From: an uncultured Cytophagales bacterium
GTDB taxonomy: Bacteria; Bacteroidota; Bacteroidia; Cytophagales; Bernardetiaceae
Direction: 5' to 3'
Length of the DNA stretch: 54,937 nt
Assembly: GCA_937136415.1 (NCBI GenBank)
Contig: CAKZOK010000030.1
Location: forward strand, 1 to 54,937
The notes beneath the pieces are model-generated. The model was not told the DNA's origin. It did not search any database and saw only the letters and a list, made by a program, of their open reading frames with translations. Below are positions 17,979-26,412 of this stretch, one piece after another. The stretch's first letter is position 1; every line of letters begins with the position of its first letter. Position numbers and translations under genes: made by a program.

Positions 17979-19400
17979 TTAAAGTGATTCAGCAATTTTA
18001 GTAAACTCTTCTTCACTTACAATTTTATCTTTAAGAGAAACAGATTCACGAACAGCCTGCATAGAACGATTACGCATTGCTTGTGTAGCAATTTGTTGGT
18101 AATGTTTTCCATCTTCTGCTTTCAAGAAACTCTCTGCCATGTTGTCCATTTGAGCTTCTGGAAGTTGCATTCCACCTCCCATACGCATCATCATATTTTG
18201 TACTTCTTTGCGAGCCTCTACCATAATATCCTCTTTTGTAATCTCTATGTCTTTGTCTTTCAAGATACGATTTTGGATAAGCGACCACTTCATTTCTTTG
18301 ATAAACTCTGGATACTCTTCTTCGATTTGTTGTTTGGTAAATTTGCCTTCATTTGCAAAAGCCAACCAACGTTTCAAAAACTCATCTGGCAAATCCATTT
18401 GAGTGTTTTTAATCAATTCTCTACGAATATAAATATCTGTAAGTGCTTCACCTTCTTTTGCATAATCATCTTTCAAACGAGTCATGATTTCATTACGAAA
18501 CTCTTCTTCGTTCATTACTTCTGGCTCTTGTGGCTCTTGTTCAGCTTGTGGTTCTTCTCCTTCTACAACAACTTTAGGCTCTACAGGCTTAAAAGCTCCT
18601 ACTTTTTTGAAAAACTCTTCGTCCATTAGAGCAGGAATACGACGTGTAATGCTTTCTACTACCATTGTAAACTCTCCAGAAAGTTTGGCAGCATCTTCTT
18701 TTTCTACGCCCAATGCAAAACCTCTTTCTTTGTCGTTTGGAAGTGCTTCTTCTATATTAAAAGTAAAGGTATCTCCTCCTTTTACACCAATAAATTTGGC
18801 TACTTGAGATTCAGCAATTTTATTTGATGGAATAAGTGTTTCGACTGAGAATGTTTTTGTTTCATTTCCTTCTTCGTCTTTTGTCATTTGGAAAATTTCA
18901 CCATAAACAAAATCATCTTTTTGAGATTCTTCTGGGTTTTCTACATTTCCAAAACGAGAACGAAGATTGTCTATATATGTATCTACTTGTTTGGTAGTAA
19001 TATCAATTTTATAATTATCTGCCTCTACTTTTTCAGAAATATCGTAGTCAAAATCAGGAACTAAACCAATTTCATAGGAGAAATTAAAATTTTTCTCTTT
19101 TCCAAAATCTACGTTTTCAGCTTGAGGAATAGGTGCGCCTAATAAATCTAATTTTTCTTCTTGGATATAATCACTTACACCTTTGGTTACTATATCGTTT
19201 ACTTCATCCATTCTTACTTCTTTTCCTATCATTTTTTTGACCAATCCCATAGGAGCTTTTCCTGGACGGAAACCTTTAATAGCAGCCTGTTTGCGATAAT
19301 CTTCTAATTTTTTATCAAATTTGGCTTTGTAATCTTCTTCTACTACTGAAACATGAATAAAAGCATTTGTTTCGTTCTTTTTTTCTAACTTAATTTCCAC
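17979..19400 (-). CDS. tig: Trigger factor chaperone
   Basis: The 473-residue protein begins with the ribosome-binding domain containing GFRPGKAP (residues 43-50), the loop that docks on L23. The central region occupies the place of the FKBP-type prolyl isomerase domain but is divergent, as is usual in Bacteroidota, and isomerase activity is doubtful. An acidic insert (EGEEPQAEQEPQEPEVMNEE, about residues 275-295) interrupts the C-terminal chaperone arms. It folds nascent chains at the ribosome exit. Neither clpP nor clpX is next to it here. Confidence 0.93.
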   Translation of the reverse strand: MEIKLEKKNETNAFIHVSVVEEDYKAKFDKKLEDYRKQAAIKGFRPGKAPMGLVKKMIGKEVRMDEVNDIVTKGVSDYIQEEKLDLLGAPIPQAENVDFGKEKNFNFSYEIGLVPDFDYDISEKVEADNYKIDITTKQVDTYIDNLRSRFGNVENPEESQKDDFVYGEIFQMTKDEEGNETKTFSVETLIPSNKIAESQVAKFIGVKGGDTFTFNIEEALPNDKERGFALGVEKEDAAKLSGEFTMVVESITRRIPALMDEEFFKKVGAFKPVEPKVVVEGEEPQAEQEPQEPEVMNEEEFRNEIMTRLKDDYAKEGEALTDIYIRRELIKNTQMDLPDEFLKRWLAFANEGKFTKQQIEEEYPEFIKEMKWSLIQNRILKDKDIEITKEDIMVEARKEVQNMMMRMGGGMQLPEAQMDNMAESFLKAEDGKHYQQIATQAMRNRSMQAVRESVSLKDKIVSEEEFTKIAESL

Positions 19401-19577
19401 GATAGTCTATAAATTTGGGAATTACTATTAAATACAAATTTGTGTAATTCTGCGTGATGAAATGAATTTTTTTTTAAATGATAAACTTTTGCTAAATAAT
19501 AGTAATTATGTTTAAAAGAAATATAGGTATATCACAAATTACTTTTAACAACATAATTAGCAAAAGGTTTTATAAAC

Positions 19578-19632
19578 AAAAATTTCTCTTATGCAAGCAT
19601 CAAAAAAGAAGCAATCTAAGAGAAATTTTGTT
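19578..19632 (-). terminator. Possible terminator of tRNA-Leu(UAG)
   Basis: AAATTTCTCTTA and TAAGAGAAATTT pair over 12 bp but enclose about 30 bases. It lies about 60 bases past the tRNA and ends in TTTTTGTTT on the minus strand. The large loop makes the assignment weak. Confidence 0.45.
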
Positions 19633-19691
19633 TTTATTAAACCCAGTGTTTTTATAAATTTTGTATTACTACATTGTTTATAAAAAAGTAG

Positions 19692-19773
19692 TGCGGATGG
19701 AGGGACTCGAACCCACACACCTTGCGGCGCTAGATCCTAAGTCTAGTGCGTCTACCAATTTCGCCACATCCGC
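19692..19773 (-). tRNA. tRNA-Leu (anticodon UAG)
   Basis: An 82-nt class II tRNA with GCGGATG/CATCCGC acceptor arm, long variable arm and T-arm GGGTTCGAGTCCC. The stem CTAGA/TCTAG encloses CTTAGGA, giving anticodon UAG for CUA and related leucine codons. CCA is not encoded. Confidence 0.95.
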
Positions 19774-19786
19774 TTGAATCGTGATA

Positions 19787-19818
19787 CAAAAGTACGACAC
19801 CGTACTCACATATCCAAA
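19787..19818 (-). promoter_or_regulatory. Promoter of tRNA-Leu(UAG)
   Basis: On the minus strand TTTG, 20 nt, then TACTTTTG: both boxes match the Bacteroidota consensus. The -7 box ends 14 bases upstream of the tRNA. Confidence 0.75.
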
Positions 19819-19920
19819 CTTATTTCAAATTATTTTAGTTCTTTTTTTACTTTTTGTTTTTGAGTGTTGATTATCAAGGTTTTAAGTAAAGATAATTTTT
19901 CAAATAATTTTATTTTTTGT

Positions 19921-20817
19921 TTAATGAGGAACATTGACATTTGTTTTTTCTTCTTTTTGAGTTTCTTTTCTAGCTTTTCCAAAACGATATATCAAACCCA
20001 CATGATGCGAAAATCCGACCTGTGGAAGAGTTGAGAAAGCATAATCTAAACCAAAACTGCCTTTATAGTATCCTACGCCAAAATGGGCCAAAAACTCTTC
20101 TGTTGTAATTCCTGTTCGGACAAAGACTTGATTTTCATTCCATTTGATAGCTTGATATTCTAATCCTGCTTTGAATGAGGCAGGATATTCTGTATCTTTT
20201 TCGGTTTCAAAATTTAGCGTTACACGCTCCATAGGTTTGTAGGAAAGTCCTAATCTCATCATTGTAGGAATCCTTTCGTCTTCAAAATCAGAAATTTTTG
20301 CTTGATTGATATTAAAGATGTGCATTCCTAAGGTAAGGTTTTGGGAGAGTTGCGCCATTCCTCCTAGTTCTAGGGCAAAATTATGACGTGTTCCGTATCC
20401 TTGAATTGAAGTTTGTAAATAATTGACCTGAATACCAATACTCATATTGCTTATTTTGTGTGCATATCCCATTGCCACACGGTGTTCGTTGTACAAGTCA
20501 TCTCCAAAACGAGTAAGACCAATTCCCATTTTACCATCAAAAAACGCATCAAAGGTAGCTCCAGCCTGCAAAGTATTGAGTCCTGAAAGTGTAAAACGGT
20601 TGGAATATCCCAAAAATCCTTCTGTTCCTTTTACTCCAGAAAGTGCTGCTACATTATTAAAAACTGCCCATGAATCCGAAACAACAAGAGAAGTTCTTGC
20701 CATTCCATAGCTTCTAGCTCCAGCTTCGATTTGTCCGAATTGAGCAAAACAAGAAGTGGATAGAAACAAAGAAAATAAAAGGACAAAAAAAGACAAAGGA
20801 AAGTATTTTTTTTTCAT
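19921..20817 (-). CDS. PorV/PorQ-like outer-membrane beta-barrel
   Basis: The 298-residue protein has a signal peptide ending ...CFAQ (residue 26). Directly after it comes GARSYGMARTSLVVSDSW followed by FNNVAAL, a hallmark of the PorV/UPF0164 family. The rest alternates aromatic and small residues as in a barrel of 12-14 strands and ends in a strand with LIYRFG. A charged, Lys/Glu-rich tail (residues 282-298) follows the barrel. PorV and PorQ belong to the type IX secretion machinery, while close relatives are general barrels, so the exact role is open. Confidence 0.7.
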   Translation of the reverse strand: MKKKYFPLSFFVLLFSLFLSTSCFAQFGQIEAGARSYGMARTSLVVSDSWAVFNNVAALSGVKGTEGFLGYSNRFTLSGLNTLQAGATFDAFFDGKMGIGLTRFGDDLYNEHRVAMGYAHKISNMSIGIQVNYLQTSIQGYGTRHNFALELGGMAQLSQNLTLGMHIFNINQAKISDFEDERIPTMMRLGLSYKPMERVTLNFETEKDTEYPASFKAGLEYQAIKWNENQVFVRTGITTEEFLAHFGVGYYKGSFGLDYAFSTLPQVGFSHHVGLIYRFGKARKETQKEEKTNVNVPH

Positions 20818-20922
20818 CAGTAATTCAGAATTGATTCAATTTTTATAGTTTTTTTCAAATGAAGTCCAAATTACGAATTAGTTAGCACAAACACTTTAAT
20901 TTTTCTATTTTTCTTATTTATT

Positions 20923-21282
20923 TTATAACATTTTGTACTGAATAATTTCATGTAATTCTTGAATGGTAGTGATTTTTTCGGCTTCTTGGTCAGTAATAAA
21001 AATATCAAAATAAGATTCTACCAAAAGAATAAGGTTGATATGTGTAATAATATCAAAATCAAAATCTTCATAAAAATTTCTATGGTTTTGTATTCTGTCC
21101 TCTTTTATTCCCAAACTCAATAAAATCATTTTGGTATAATGAGAAATTTTTAAAGATACTGAATTTATTTTTTTTGCTTGACCTTTTATTTGTTTTCTTT
21201 GAATAGAATTTTGAGAAGAAGCAATGAAAAAATTAGTTATTTGATTTTGGTTTGAGGCGTTAAGATTAGACTGGCTGTTCAT
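20923..21282 (-). CDS. Acyl-carrier-protein-like protein lacking the serine
   Basis: In the 119-residue product, residues about 45-116 fit the four-helix ACP pattern: LGIKEDRIQNHRNFYEDF, then INLILLVESYFDIFITDQEA, then KITTIQELHEII. The E(D)FDFD block at 72-77 aligns with the EDLGADS turn, but the phosphopantetheine serine is replaced by Ile78 and the next Leu by Ile79. It therefore should not carry a 4'-phosphopantetheine arm. Residues 1-44 are Gln/Asn-rich and low in structure. It could be a non-carrier scaffold or regulator of a lipid enzyme, or a decayed gene, although the frame and charged pattern are intact. Confidence 0.6.
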   Translation of the reverse strand: MNSQSNLNASNQNQITNFFIASSQNSIQRKQIKGQAKKINSVSLKISHYTKMILLSLGIKEDRIQNHRNFYEDFDFDIITHINLILLVESYFDIFITDQEAEKITTIQELHEIIQYKML

Positions 21283-21684
21283 AATTTTTTTTAATAGAAG
21301 TAAATAATAATTGATTAATAAGTGATTTGGTTTTGTTTATTTCTTGATTTCAAAAATAGGTTTAAGAGTTTCTTTGTGTTTGACTATTTTTTTGATGATT
21401 AATATTTATTTTAAAATGACTTTGATATAGCTCTCCTTCGAAAAACAATATCTGATAAAGTTCTTTTCCTAGTCTTTTTTATTAAAAAAAAATTCTCAAA
21501 TTAAAAAATGCTTATTGTTTGGACAGAAACTAAATAAGGATTTGAGAATTTTATCTTAAAAAACTTTGTAAGTAGTTTTTTTGATACTCCAATAATAACT
21601 CTGACAATAGTTTAAAACGTTTATTCAAACTATTGACAGCCTTGTGAAAGGACTGTCAAAGTTTAAAATAAGCTACACTATCAT
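21283..21684. other. Structured intergenic region after the pump remnant
   Basis: No gene is seen. There are nested inverted repeats: AATTCTCAAAT/ATTTGAGAATT around 21488-21551, CAATAGTTT/AAACTATTG near 21605-21635, and TTGACAG with CTGTCAA at 21633-21656. They may be one or two 3' hairpins of the efflux transcript or an unrecognised palindromic insertion. Confidence 0.45.
21633..21656 (-). terminator. Hairpin downstream of the pump remnant
   Basis: TTGACAG-CCTT-GTGA-AAGG-A-CTGTCAA makes an 11-bp interrupted stem just after the stop of the RND fragment. It has no strong T tract. Confidence 0.45.
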
Positions 21685-22482
21685 TTATTCAGCCAATTCT
21701 AATTCATTTTCATTTATAGAATTTTTGTTTTTTCCTCTCCAAATTTCAAATTTTTCGGTCATTCTATCAGCCACTAAATAAGCAATCGGAACGATAATCA
21801 AAGTCAAAATCATTGAGCTTGTCAGCCCTCCAATAAGAACCCATGCCAAACCGTTTTTCCACTCCGAACCTGCACCACTTGCAATAGCAATCGGAATCAT
21901 GGCAATTACCATCGCAATCGTAGTCATCAAAATTGGTCTGAAACGCTCCATTGTTCCTTCAATAATTGCTTCTCGGCTTTCCATTCCGTCCCTTTTGAGT
22001 TGATTTACAAAATCGACAATCAGAATTGCATTTTTTACTACCAATCCTACCAACATTATTATTCCCAAAATAGAGAAAATACTAAGGTTTTGCATAGACA
22101 TTGCAAGTGCGAGTAATGCCCCAATAAGTGCAACTGGAATAGAAAACATAACCACAAAAGGCTGTATCCAACTGTCATAAAGAGCCACCATAATCAAATA
22201 AACAAGCAAAAGCGACGTAATAAGAGCCGTTCCCAAAGAACCAAACGCCTCTGCTTGGCTTTCCAAATCTCCACCCGAACTAACAGTAATTCCTGCTGGC
22301 ATGTCTAGTTCTGCAATCGCTGTTTCGATGTCTGCGCCTACCGTTCCTACTGCACGTCCGACCACAAAAGATTCAATGGTAAGAGCTGGGATTTTGTCTT
22401 TTCGCTCCAAACGAGAAGTACCTGTACTTTCTTTGATGGTCGCAAATTGTGAAAGACGAATAAGTTCTCCTTTATTATTCAA
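21685..22482 (-). pseudogene. RND efflux pump, C-terminal quarter only
   Basis: About 265 residues match the end of an AcrB-type pump: the DxxxLSQFATI docking-domain strand, the porter segment MPAGITVSSGGD, and the last transmembrane helices with GLVVKNAILIVDF and MERFRPILMTTIAMVIAMIP. A complete pump has about 1040 residues, with twelve helices and a first half that is missing here. The frame begins only by a TTG at 22480-22482 that overlaps the adaptor stop TGA, and upstream codons run into a stop at the deletion junction near 22500. Without its N-terminal half and proton-relay Asp pair it cannot transport. Confidence 0.85.
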
Positions 22483-22901
22483 AAAAGTAAGGTCTTTGAT
22501 GTCAGTCTTTCATAACGCTCAACATCTTTCTTAGCCTTTGCTAAAGTAGCACGAACATTACTTAATTGAGCCTGAATAGCCGAATCATCAATCTTTGCCA
22601 CAATTTGATTTTTGGAAACTTGTTGTCCTTTCCTAACAGAAAGCGAGGTAATTCTGCCCTGCCCTTCTGCAATAATATCTAGTTCTCTGTGCGCTTCAAA
22701 AGTTCCTGTAAGATTTAGATTATTATCAAAAGAAATTTCTTCTACTTTTGTAGCACGAACAGGAATGCTTTTGATGACTTCTTCTGTCAATGCAGCATTT
22801 TCATCAATGGTTTCTTTATTTGATTTTAGGGTAAAGAAAATCCAAACTGCAATAGCAACAGTTATGGAAATGGCAATAATTGGAGTTGTGTATTTTTTCA
22901 T
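22479..22901 (-). pseudogene. RND periplasmic adaptor, N-terminal part only
   Basis: The 140 residues cover the N-terminal membrane anchor, the first beta-barrel strand (IPVRATKVEEISFDNNLNLTG), the lipoyl half-motif RITSLSVRKGQQVSKNQIVAKID and the start of the hairpin helix (LAKAKKDVERYERL). A complete HlyD/MFP adaptor has 350-400 residues. The frame breaks at about 22500 and runs into pump sequence, ending at TGA within 10 codons. It is the upstream partner of the deletion that also truncated the RND gene. Confidence 0.85.
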
Positions 22902-22944
22902 TTTTTTGATATAAATAGAATGAGAATGTTATTTATTATGAACT

Positions 22945-23020
22945 GAACCGTCGTTGAGGCGTTGCCGTCAACGAGGTTTGAAACTTATCCTCAACGACGG
23001 CGAAGCCTCGTTGATGGTTC
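22945..23020. repeat. REP-like palindrome family A, copy 2 (best preserved)
   Basis: Two units face each other; the outer ends are GAACCGTC and GATGGTTC. Inside are GTTGAGGC, GCCGTCAACGAGG and the reverse arm TCAACGACGGC. It lies between tolC and the adaptor gene, where it could attenuate transcription or protect the tolC message end. Confidence 0.85.
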
Positions 23021-23031
23021 AAACAAGATTT

Positions 23032-24432
23032 TTATTTAGCATTTTCAGCACTTCTAATTAGCTCTGCCAACTGTCCACTAGATTTCATAAAATCTAATTC
23101 GGCAAGATTTAATTGAAGTAAAGAAGTTAGATAATTTGTTTGTGCTTCTTTAAGGCTTGTTTCTGCATCTAAAAGCTCTGTAAGAGGAGCGACACCTTCT
23201 TGATAAGACAGGCGAGTAACCTCATAAAGCTCTTCGGCAAGGTTCATATTTTCTTTTTGTGTTTCTATTAGCGTTCTGTTTTGTTTGAGTGTTTGAGTAG
23301 CATTATCAAACTCCATTTGAATAGAATTAACTAAATTTTGACGGTCAAAAGAAAGTTGATTTTGAGCTACTCTGACTTGCTGCGCTTGATGCTTTTTTCT
23401 AAAACTATCAAAAATCGGTACGTTGAGAGAAAGCCCTATTATTCCGATATTCGAACCTTGAATTTTGTCTTCTTCGTCGCCAGAAAAAAGACCATTTGTT
23501 TGCCCTTGCCACCCATACTGAACCGATGCAGAAAGCGAAGGAAAATATCCAGCATTTACATTTTCTAATTCTAATGCTTTGATTTCCATTTGTTTATTGA
23601 GCAATCTCAAATTCGAATTTTGATTGATAGAAAGCTCTTCTACTAGCAAATACTCTGTATTTGGTTCTTCCATTTCTTCATTGTTTTCTATTTCGATAGT
23701 TAGTTCGCTTTGAGGAGTCAGTCCCATATACATTTTCAAAAGATTGAGCTGCTGAATTTTTCCAATTTCAAGGCTTTGTTTTTCACTCAACAAATTCATA
23801 CGATTTACTTTGAGCTGCGTAACATTAATTTTTTTGATTAACCCTTCCTCAAACTGAATTTCTGCAATTTTGATAAGCTGGTCTATTCTGTCCATATTTG
23901 CATTCAAAATTTCTTTTTGTTTTTCAGTAATTTGAAGCTGCATATAGGCTTGTGCCACATTATAAACCAAATCTTCCATAGTCTTGAAGGTATTTAGTTT
24001 GGTTAGTTCTTGTGATTTTTGCGCTGCTTTTATTCCTGTAAAATAAGATTTGCTAAAAAGAAGTTGTTGCAACTGCAGGTTTCCAGTAATGGTATTCGCT
24101 ACACCAAACTGAACAGGAATAAGCTCTCCTGGCTGCCCCACAATTTCTCCTGGTAAAAGCTGTTCTACCAAAGCAAAATTGTAATTGTATTGCCCTGTTC
24201 CATTTATTTGTGGTAATCCTTGTGTTTTTACTTCTTTGATTTGAGCTTCTGTTGCTCTTTCTTGTAGCGTTACACTTTTCAAATTTGGGTTATTTTCTAC
24301 GGCAAAACGAATACTTTCCTCCAAACTCATCGGCTTATCAGGAGCAGTAGGCGTGTTGGTTTGCGCTAAAGTTATTTGAGTGGAAAATAAAAGTAAGACG
24401 AAGAGAAAAGAAGAATAAACTGAATGTTTCAT
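23032..24432 (-). CDS. TolC-family outer-membrane efflux protein
   Basis: The 466-residue protein has a signal peptide ending ...ITLAQ (residue 23) and two internally similar halves of long helices and a few strands, as in TolC (SLEESIRFAVENNPNLKSV at the start, YQEGVAPLTELLDAETSLKEAQ near the end). It would form the trimeric exit duct for an RND or ABC pump. It is the second gene of the gbsR-tolC-adaptor-pump order common in Bacteroidota and is intact although the adaptor and pump are destroyed. It may therefore serve another pump. Confidence 0.92.
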   Translation of the reverse strand: MKHSVYSSFLFVLLLFSTQITLAQTNTPTAPDKPMSLEESIRFAVENNPNLKSVTLQERATEAQIKEVKTQGLPQINGTGQYNYNFALVEQLLPGEIVGQPGELIPVQFGVANTITGNLQLQQLLFSKSYFTGIKAAQKSQELTKLNTFKTMEDLVYNVAQAYMQLQITEKQKEILNANMDRIDQLIKIAEIQFEEGLIKKINVTQLKVNRMNLLSEKQSLEIGKIQQLNLLKMYMGLTPQSELTIEIENNEEMEEPNTEYLLVEELSINQNSNLRLLNKQMEIKALELENVNAGYFPSLSASVQYGWQGQTNGLFSGDEEDKIQGSNIGIIGLSLNVPIFDSFRKKHQAQQVRVAQNQLSFDRQNLVNSIQMEFDNATQTLKQNRTLIETQKENMNLAEELYEVTRLSYQEGVAPLTELLDAETSLKEAQTNYLTSLLQLNLAELDFMKSSGQLAELIRSAENAK

Positions 24433-24463
24433 TGTGATTTTTTAGTTTTTTAAAACATATTTA

Positions 24464-24481
24464 GTTCTGAAATAAAAGAAC
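24464..24481 (-). promoter_or_regulatory. GTTCT-N8-AGAAC operator, site 1 (tolC)
   Basis: A palindrome 32 bases upstream of the tolC start. The same 5+8+5 layout recurs at 24568, 25185 and 26362, all near genes of this locus. Confidence 0.75.
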
Positions 24482-24567
24482 CTTTTGTAAAAAAAATAAT
24501 TAAAAAAATAATTGTCTTGTCAAACAATGACTTTTTTTGTTTTGTGATTTGTATAAAACACTAATTA

Positions 24568-24585
24568 GTTCTGATTTTTGAGAAC
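24568..24585 (-). promoter_or_regulatory. GTTCT-N8-AGAAC operator, site 2 (tolC)
   Basis: Second palindrome in the gbsR-tolC gap, 104 bases from site 1 (about ten helical turns), which could allow looping by a dimeric regulator. Confidence 0.75.
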
Positions 24586-24612
24586 CAGTTTTTTGAAAAA
24601 AAACAAATAATT

Positions 24613-25113
24613 TTACATATTTGTTTTTTTCCATTCTTGTATAAACTGTTTTAAAGCAATATTTAATTGACTATTAAATTTTACCATTTGTTCAAGTTTT
24701 TCATTGAACTCCAAATGCTTTGATTCCGAACGATTGTCCAAAACATCTTGAGTAAGCTCTGCAATAGTTTCTACAATTTCTAGTTGTGCTGTTGTCTGTT
24801 CAAACCAACCTTCTACATCTACTTGAAAATAACGTTTTCTATCACCACTAAAAGTAATATATTGCACTACTTTCATATCTGTAAGGAATTTTAGGGCTGT
24901 GCTAATAGCACTTTTACTTGCCTTCAAAAACTCTTGAATAGAATAAAAATCTTGATAAGGAGGTTCAGATAAAAGCAAGAATGCAAAGACTCGTCCGTGC
25001 ATAGGAGTAAACCCAGAGTTCTCAAAAATAACGCCCATCTTTTCGACCATTGTTTCTTTTTGTTTGAGTTTTTCCTTTGCTATTAGCTCTGTTTCTTCGT
25101 TTTCTGTATTCAT
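24613..25113 (-). CDS. GbsR/MarR-family transcriptional regulator
   Basis: The 166-residue protein begins with a helix, then MEKMGVIFENSGFTPMHGRVFAFLLLSEPPYQDFYSIQEFL, the winged-helix core of GbsR-type regulators. It continues with ASKSAISTALKFLTDMKVV (recognition helix) and the wing YITFSGDRKRYF, plus a helical dimer arm. GbsR-like proteins in Bacteroidota sit before TolC-RND operons and act as repressors. Four copies of GTTCT-N8-AGAAC lie in the surrounding promoters, including its own, so autoregulation is likely. Confidence 0.87.
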   Translation of the reverse strand: MNTENEETELIAKEKLKQKETMVEKMGVIFENSGFTPMHGRVFAFLLLSEPPYQDFYSIQEFLKASKSAISTALKFLTDMKVVQYITFSGDRKRYFQVDVEGWFEQTTAQLEIVETIAELTQDVLDNRSESKHLEFNEKLEQMVKFNSQLNIALKQFIQEWKKTNM

Positions 25114-25162
25114 TTATCAATGTAAAAAATTGTGTGTGTTTGTTAGTTGTTTTCCTTCCTGT

Positions 25163-25202
25163 CAAAGGTAGATAATTTATTATGGTTCTGCAAATTGAGA
25201 AC
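25163..25202 (-). promoter_or_regulatory. gbsR promoter with overlapping operator (site 3)
   Basis: On the minus strand TTTG (25191-25194), 20 nt, then TACCTTTG (25163-25170) matches the Bacteroidota promoter. The palindrome GTTCT-N8-AGAAC (25185-25202) covers the -33 box, so a bound repressor would block sigma contact. Confidence 0.8.
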
Positions 25203-25255
25203 TAAATTAGTTTACGTATTATCTTTGAAAAGGTTGTTTTTTTATAGACTTATTT

Positions 25256-26308
25256 TTACTTACCTGCCATTTTTTTCAATAATTCTAGTGTTACTTTAGG
25301 ACGCATGAAAATACCAACATTAAAATAAGCTCTATTGTTTGGATTTGCTTCTAAGATATAATTTTGGGGTATATCTCCTTTTTTTATCATTCTGGATTGA
25401 ATTTGCCAAGCATAACCGACCTCTCCACTAAGCCAAATATTGCTTGTTAAATGATATTGTGTGTTGGTATAGAGTTTAATATCCGAGTTTCTAAATTCCA
25501 AATCAGGTGTATTTTGAAAACCATTAATAGATGCTTCATTCAAATTAAAAAATGGATTGAAGGTATCTAATCGAAGACCAAGATTACTATAATGATTTGC
25601 CGAATGTACATATTTGGTATTTATTAAAGCTGGCAAAATTAATTCTAGGTTTATTTTTGAAGAAATTTGTTTGAAATAAGCAATCGTAGGTAATATAGGA
25701 AGAGTAGATTTGGCATTTATAAGCCCAGCAATACCAACAGTAAAGACAGAAGTAGCACTTTTTTTGAGTGTTAAGTTGGCTGTAATCAATCCAGAAACAC
25801 GTTTTATATCAAAAGGATTTTCTCCTAAAAATAAAATAGAACTACCTATTCTCAATGATTTATTTTTTATTTTATATTGCCCTGCATACCCAAAAGTAGT
25901 AACTGCTCCCGATTTCCAGTTGGCATCTGTGGAATAAGAAATGTCATTAATAGTTAGTTTTTCAGGAGAAGTATATAAATTTTGATAGCGCAATGCCAAA
26001 TTAAAGGCGTGTCTTTTTTTGATTTTGAATAAAGGCAAAATTGCATTTACATCTATCCGTTGTACATAATCCAATTCTATTTTTACTTCTTCGCCATCTT
26101 TAGATTCAAAGACTAACTTTCGGCTTGTCTGTTGGTCGTAGTTTAGCGAAATAATCTTTGGTATAAAGGAATGAATCAGATTAGAAGGCAGTTTTTGGGT
26201 AGTATTGGTTTTTTTTTGATTTTGTAAAGAGTCAGTAGATGAGTTTTGTGCAAAAGAGCAAACATTCAAACTCAAGAAGAAGGCTAAAATTATATGTTTC
26301 ATGAGCAA
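25256..26308 (-). CDS. DUF6268-like outer-membrane beta-barrel protein
   Basis: The 350-residue protein has a signal peptide ending ...CSFAQ (residue 21), a Ser/Thr/Asn-rich linker, then repeated amphipathic strands, aromatic girdle residues and a terminal strand ...FNVGIFMRPKVTLELL. The layout resembles DUF6268 barrels of Bacteroidota, whose job is unknown. Its promoter carries the same operator as gbsR and tolC, and it is first in the same-strand cluster, which suggests a role in the same envelope response. Confidence 0.65.
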   Translation of the reverse strand: MLMKHIILAFFLSLNVCSFAQNSSTDSLQNQKKTNTTQKLPSNLIHSFIPKIISLNYDQQTSRKLVFESKDGEEVKIELDYVQRIDVNAILPLFKIKKRHAFNLALRYQNLYTSPEKLTINDISYSTDANWKSGAVTTFGYAGQYKIKNKSLRIGSSILFLGENPFDIKRVSGLITANLTLKKSATSVFTVGIAGLINAKSTLPILPTIAYFKQISSKINLELILPALINTKYVHSANHYSNLGLRLDTFNPFFNLNEASINGFQNTPDLEFRNSDIKLYTNTQYHLTSNIWLSGEVGYAWQIQSRMIKKGDIPQNYILEANPNNRAYFNVGIFMRPKVTLELLKKMAGK

Positions 26309-26340
26309 ATTAAAATCAAGTATATCACATAGTAAAGAAA

Positions 26341-26379
26341 CAAAGGTAGTTATTTTTTTTAGTTCTGCAAATTGAGAAC
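26341..26379 (-). promoter_or_regulatory. Promoter of the barrel gene with overlapping operator (site 4)
   Basis: On the minus strand TTTG (26368-26371), 19 nt, TACCTTTG (26341-26348). The operator 26362-26379 has the same spacer (GCAAATTG) as the gbsR site and overlaps the -33 box in the same register. Confidence 0.8.
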
Positions 26380-26412
26380 TAACACTCTTGAAAATACTAT
26401 ATTTTTATTTTT

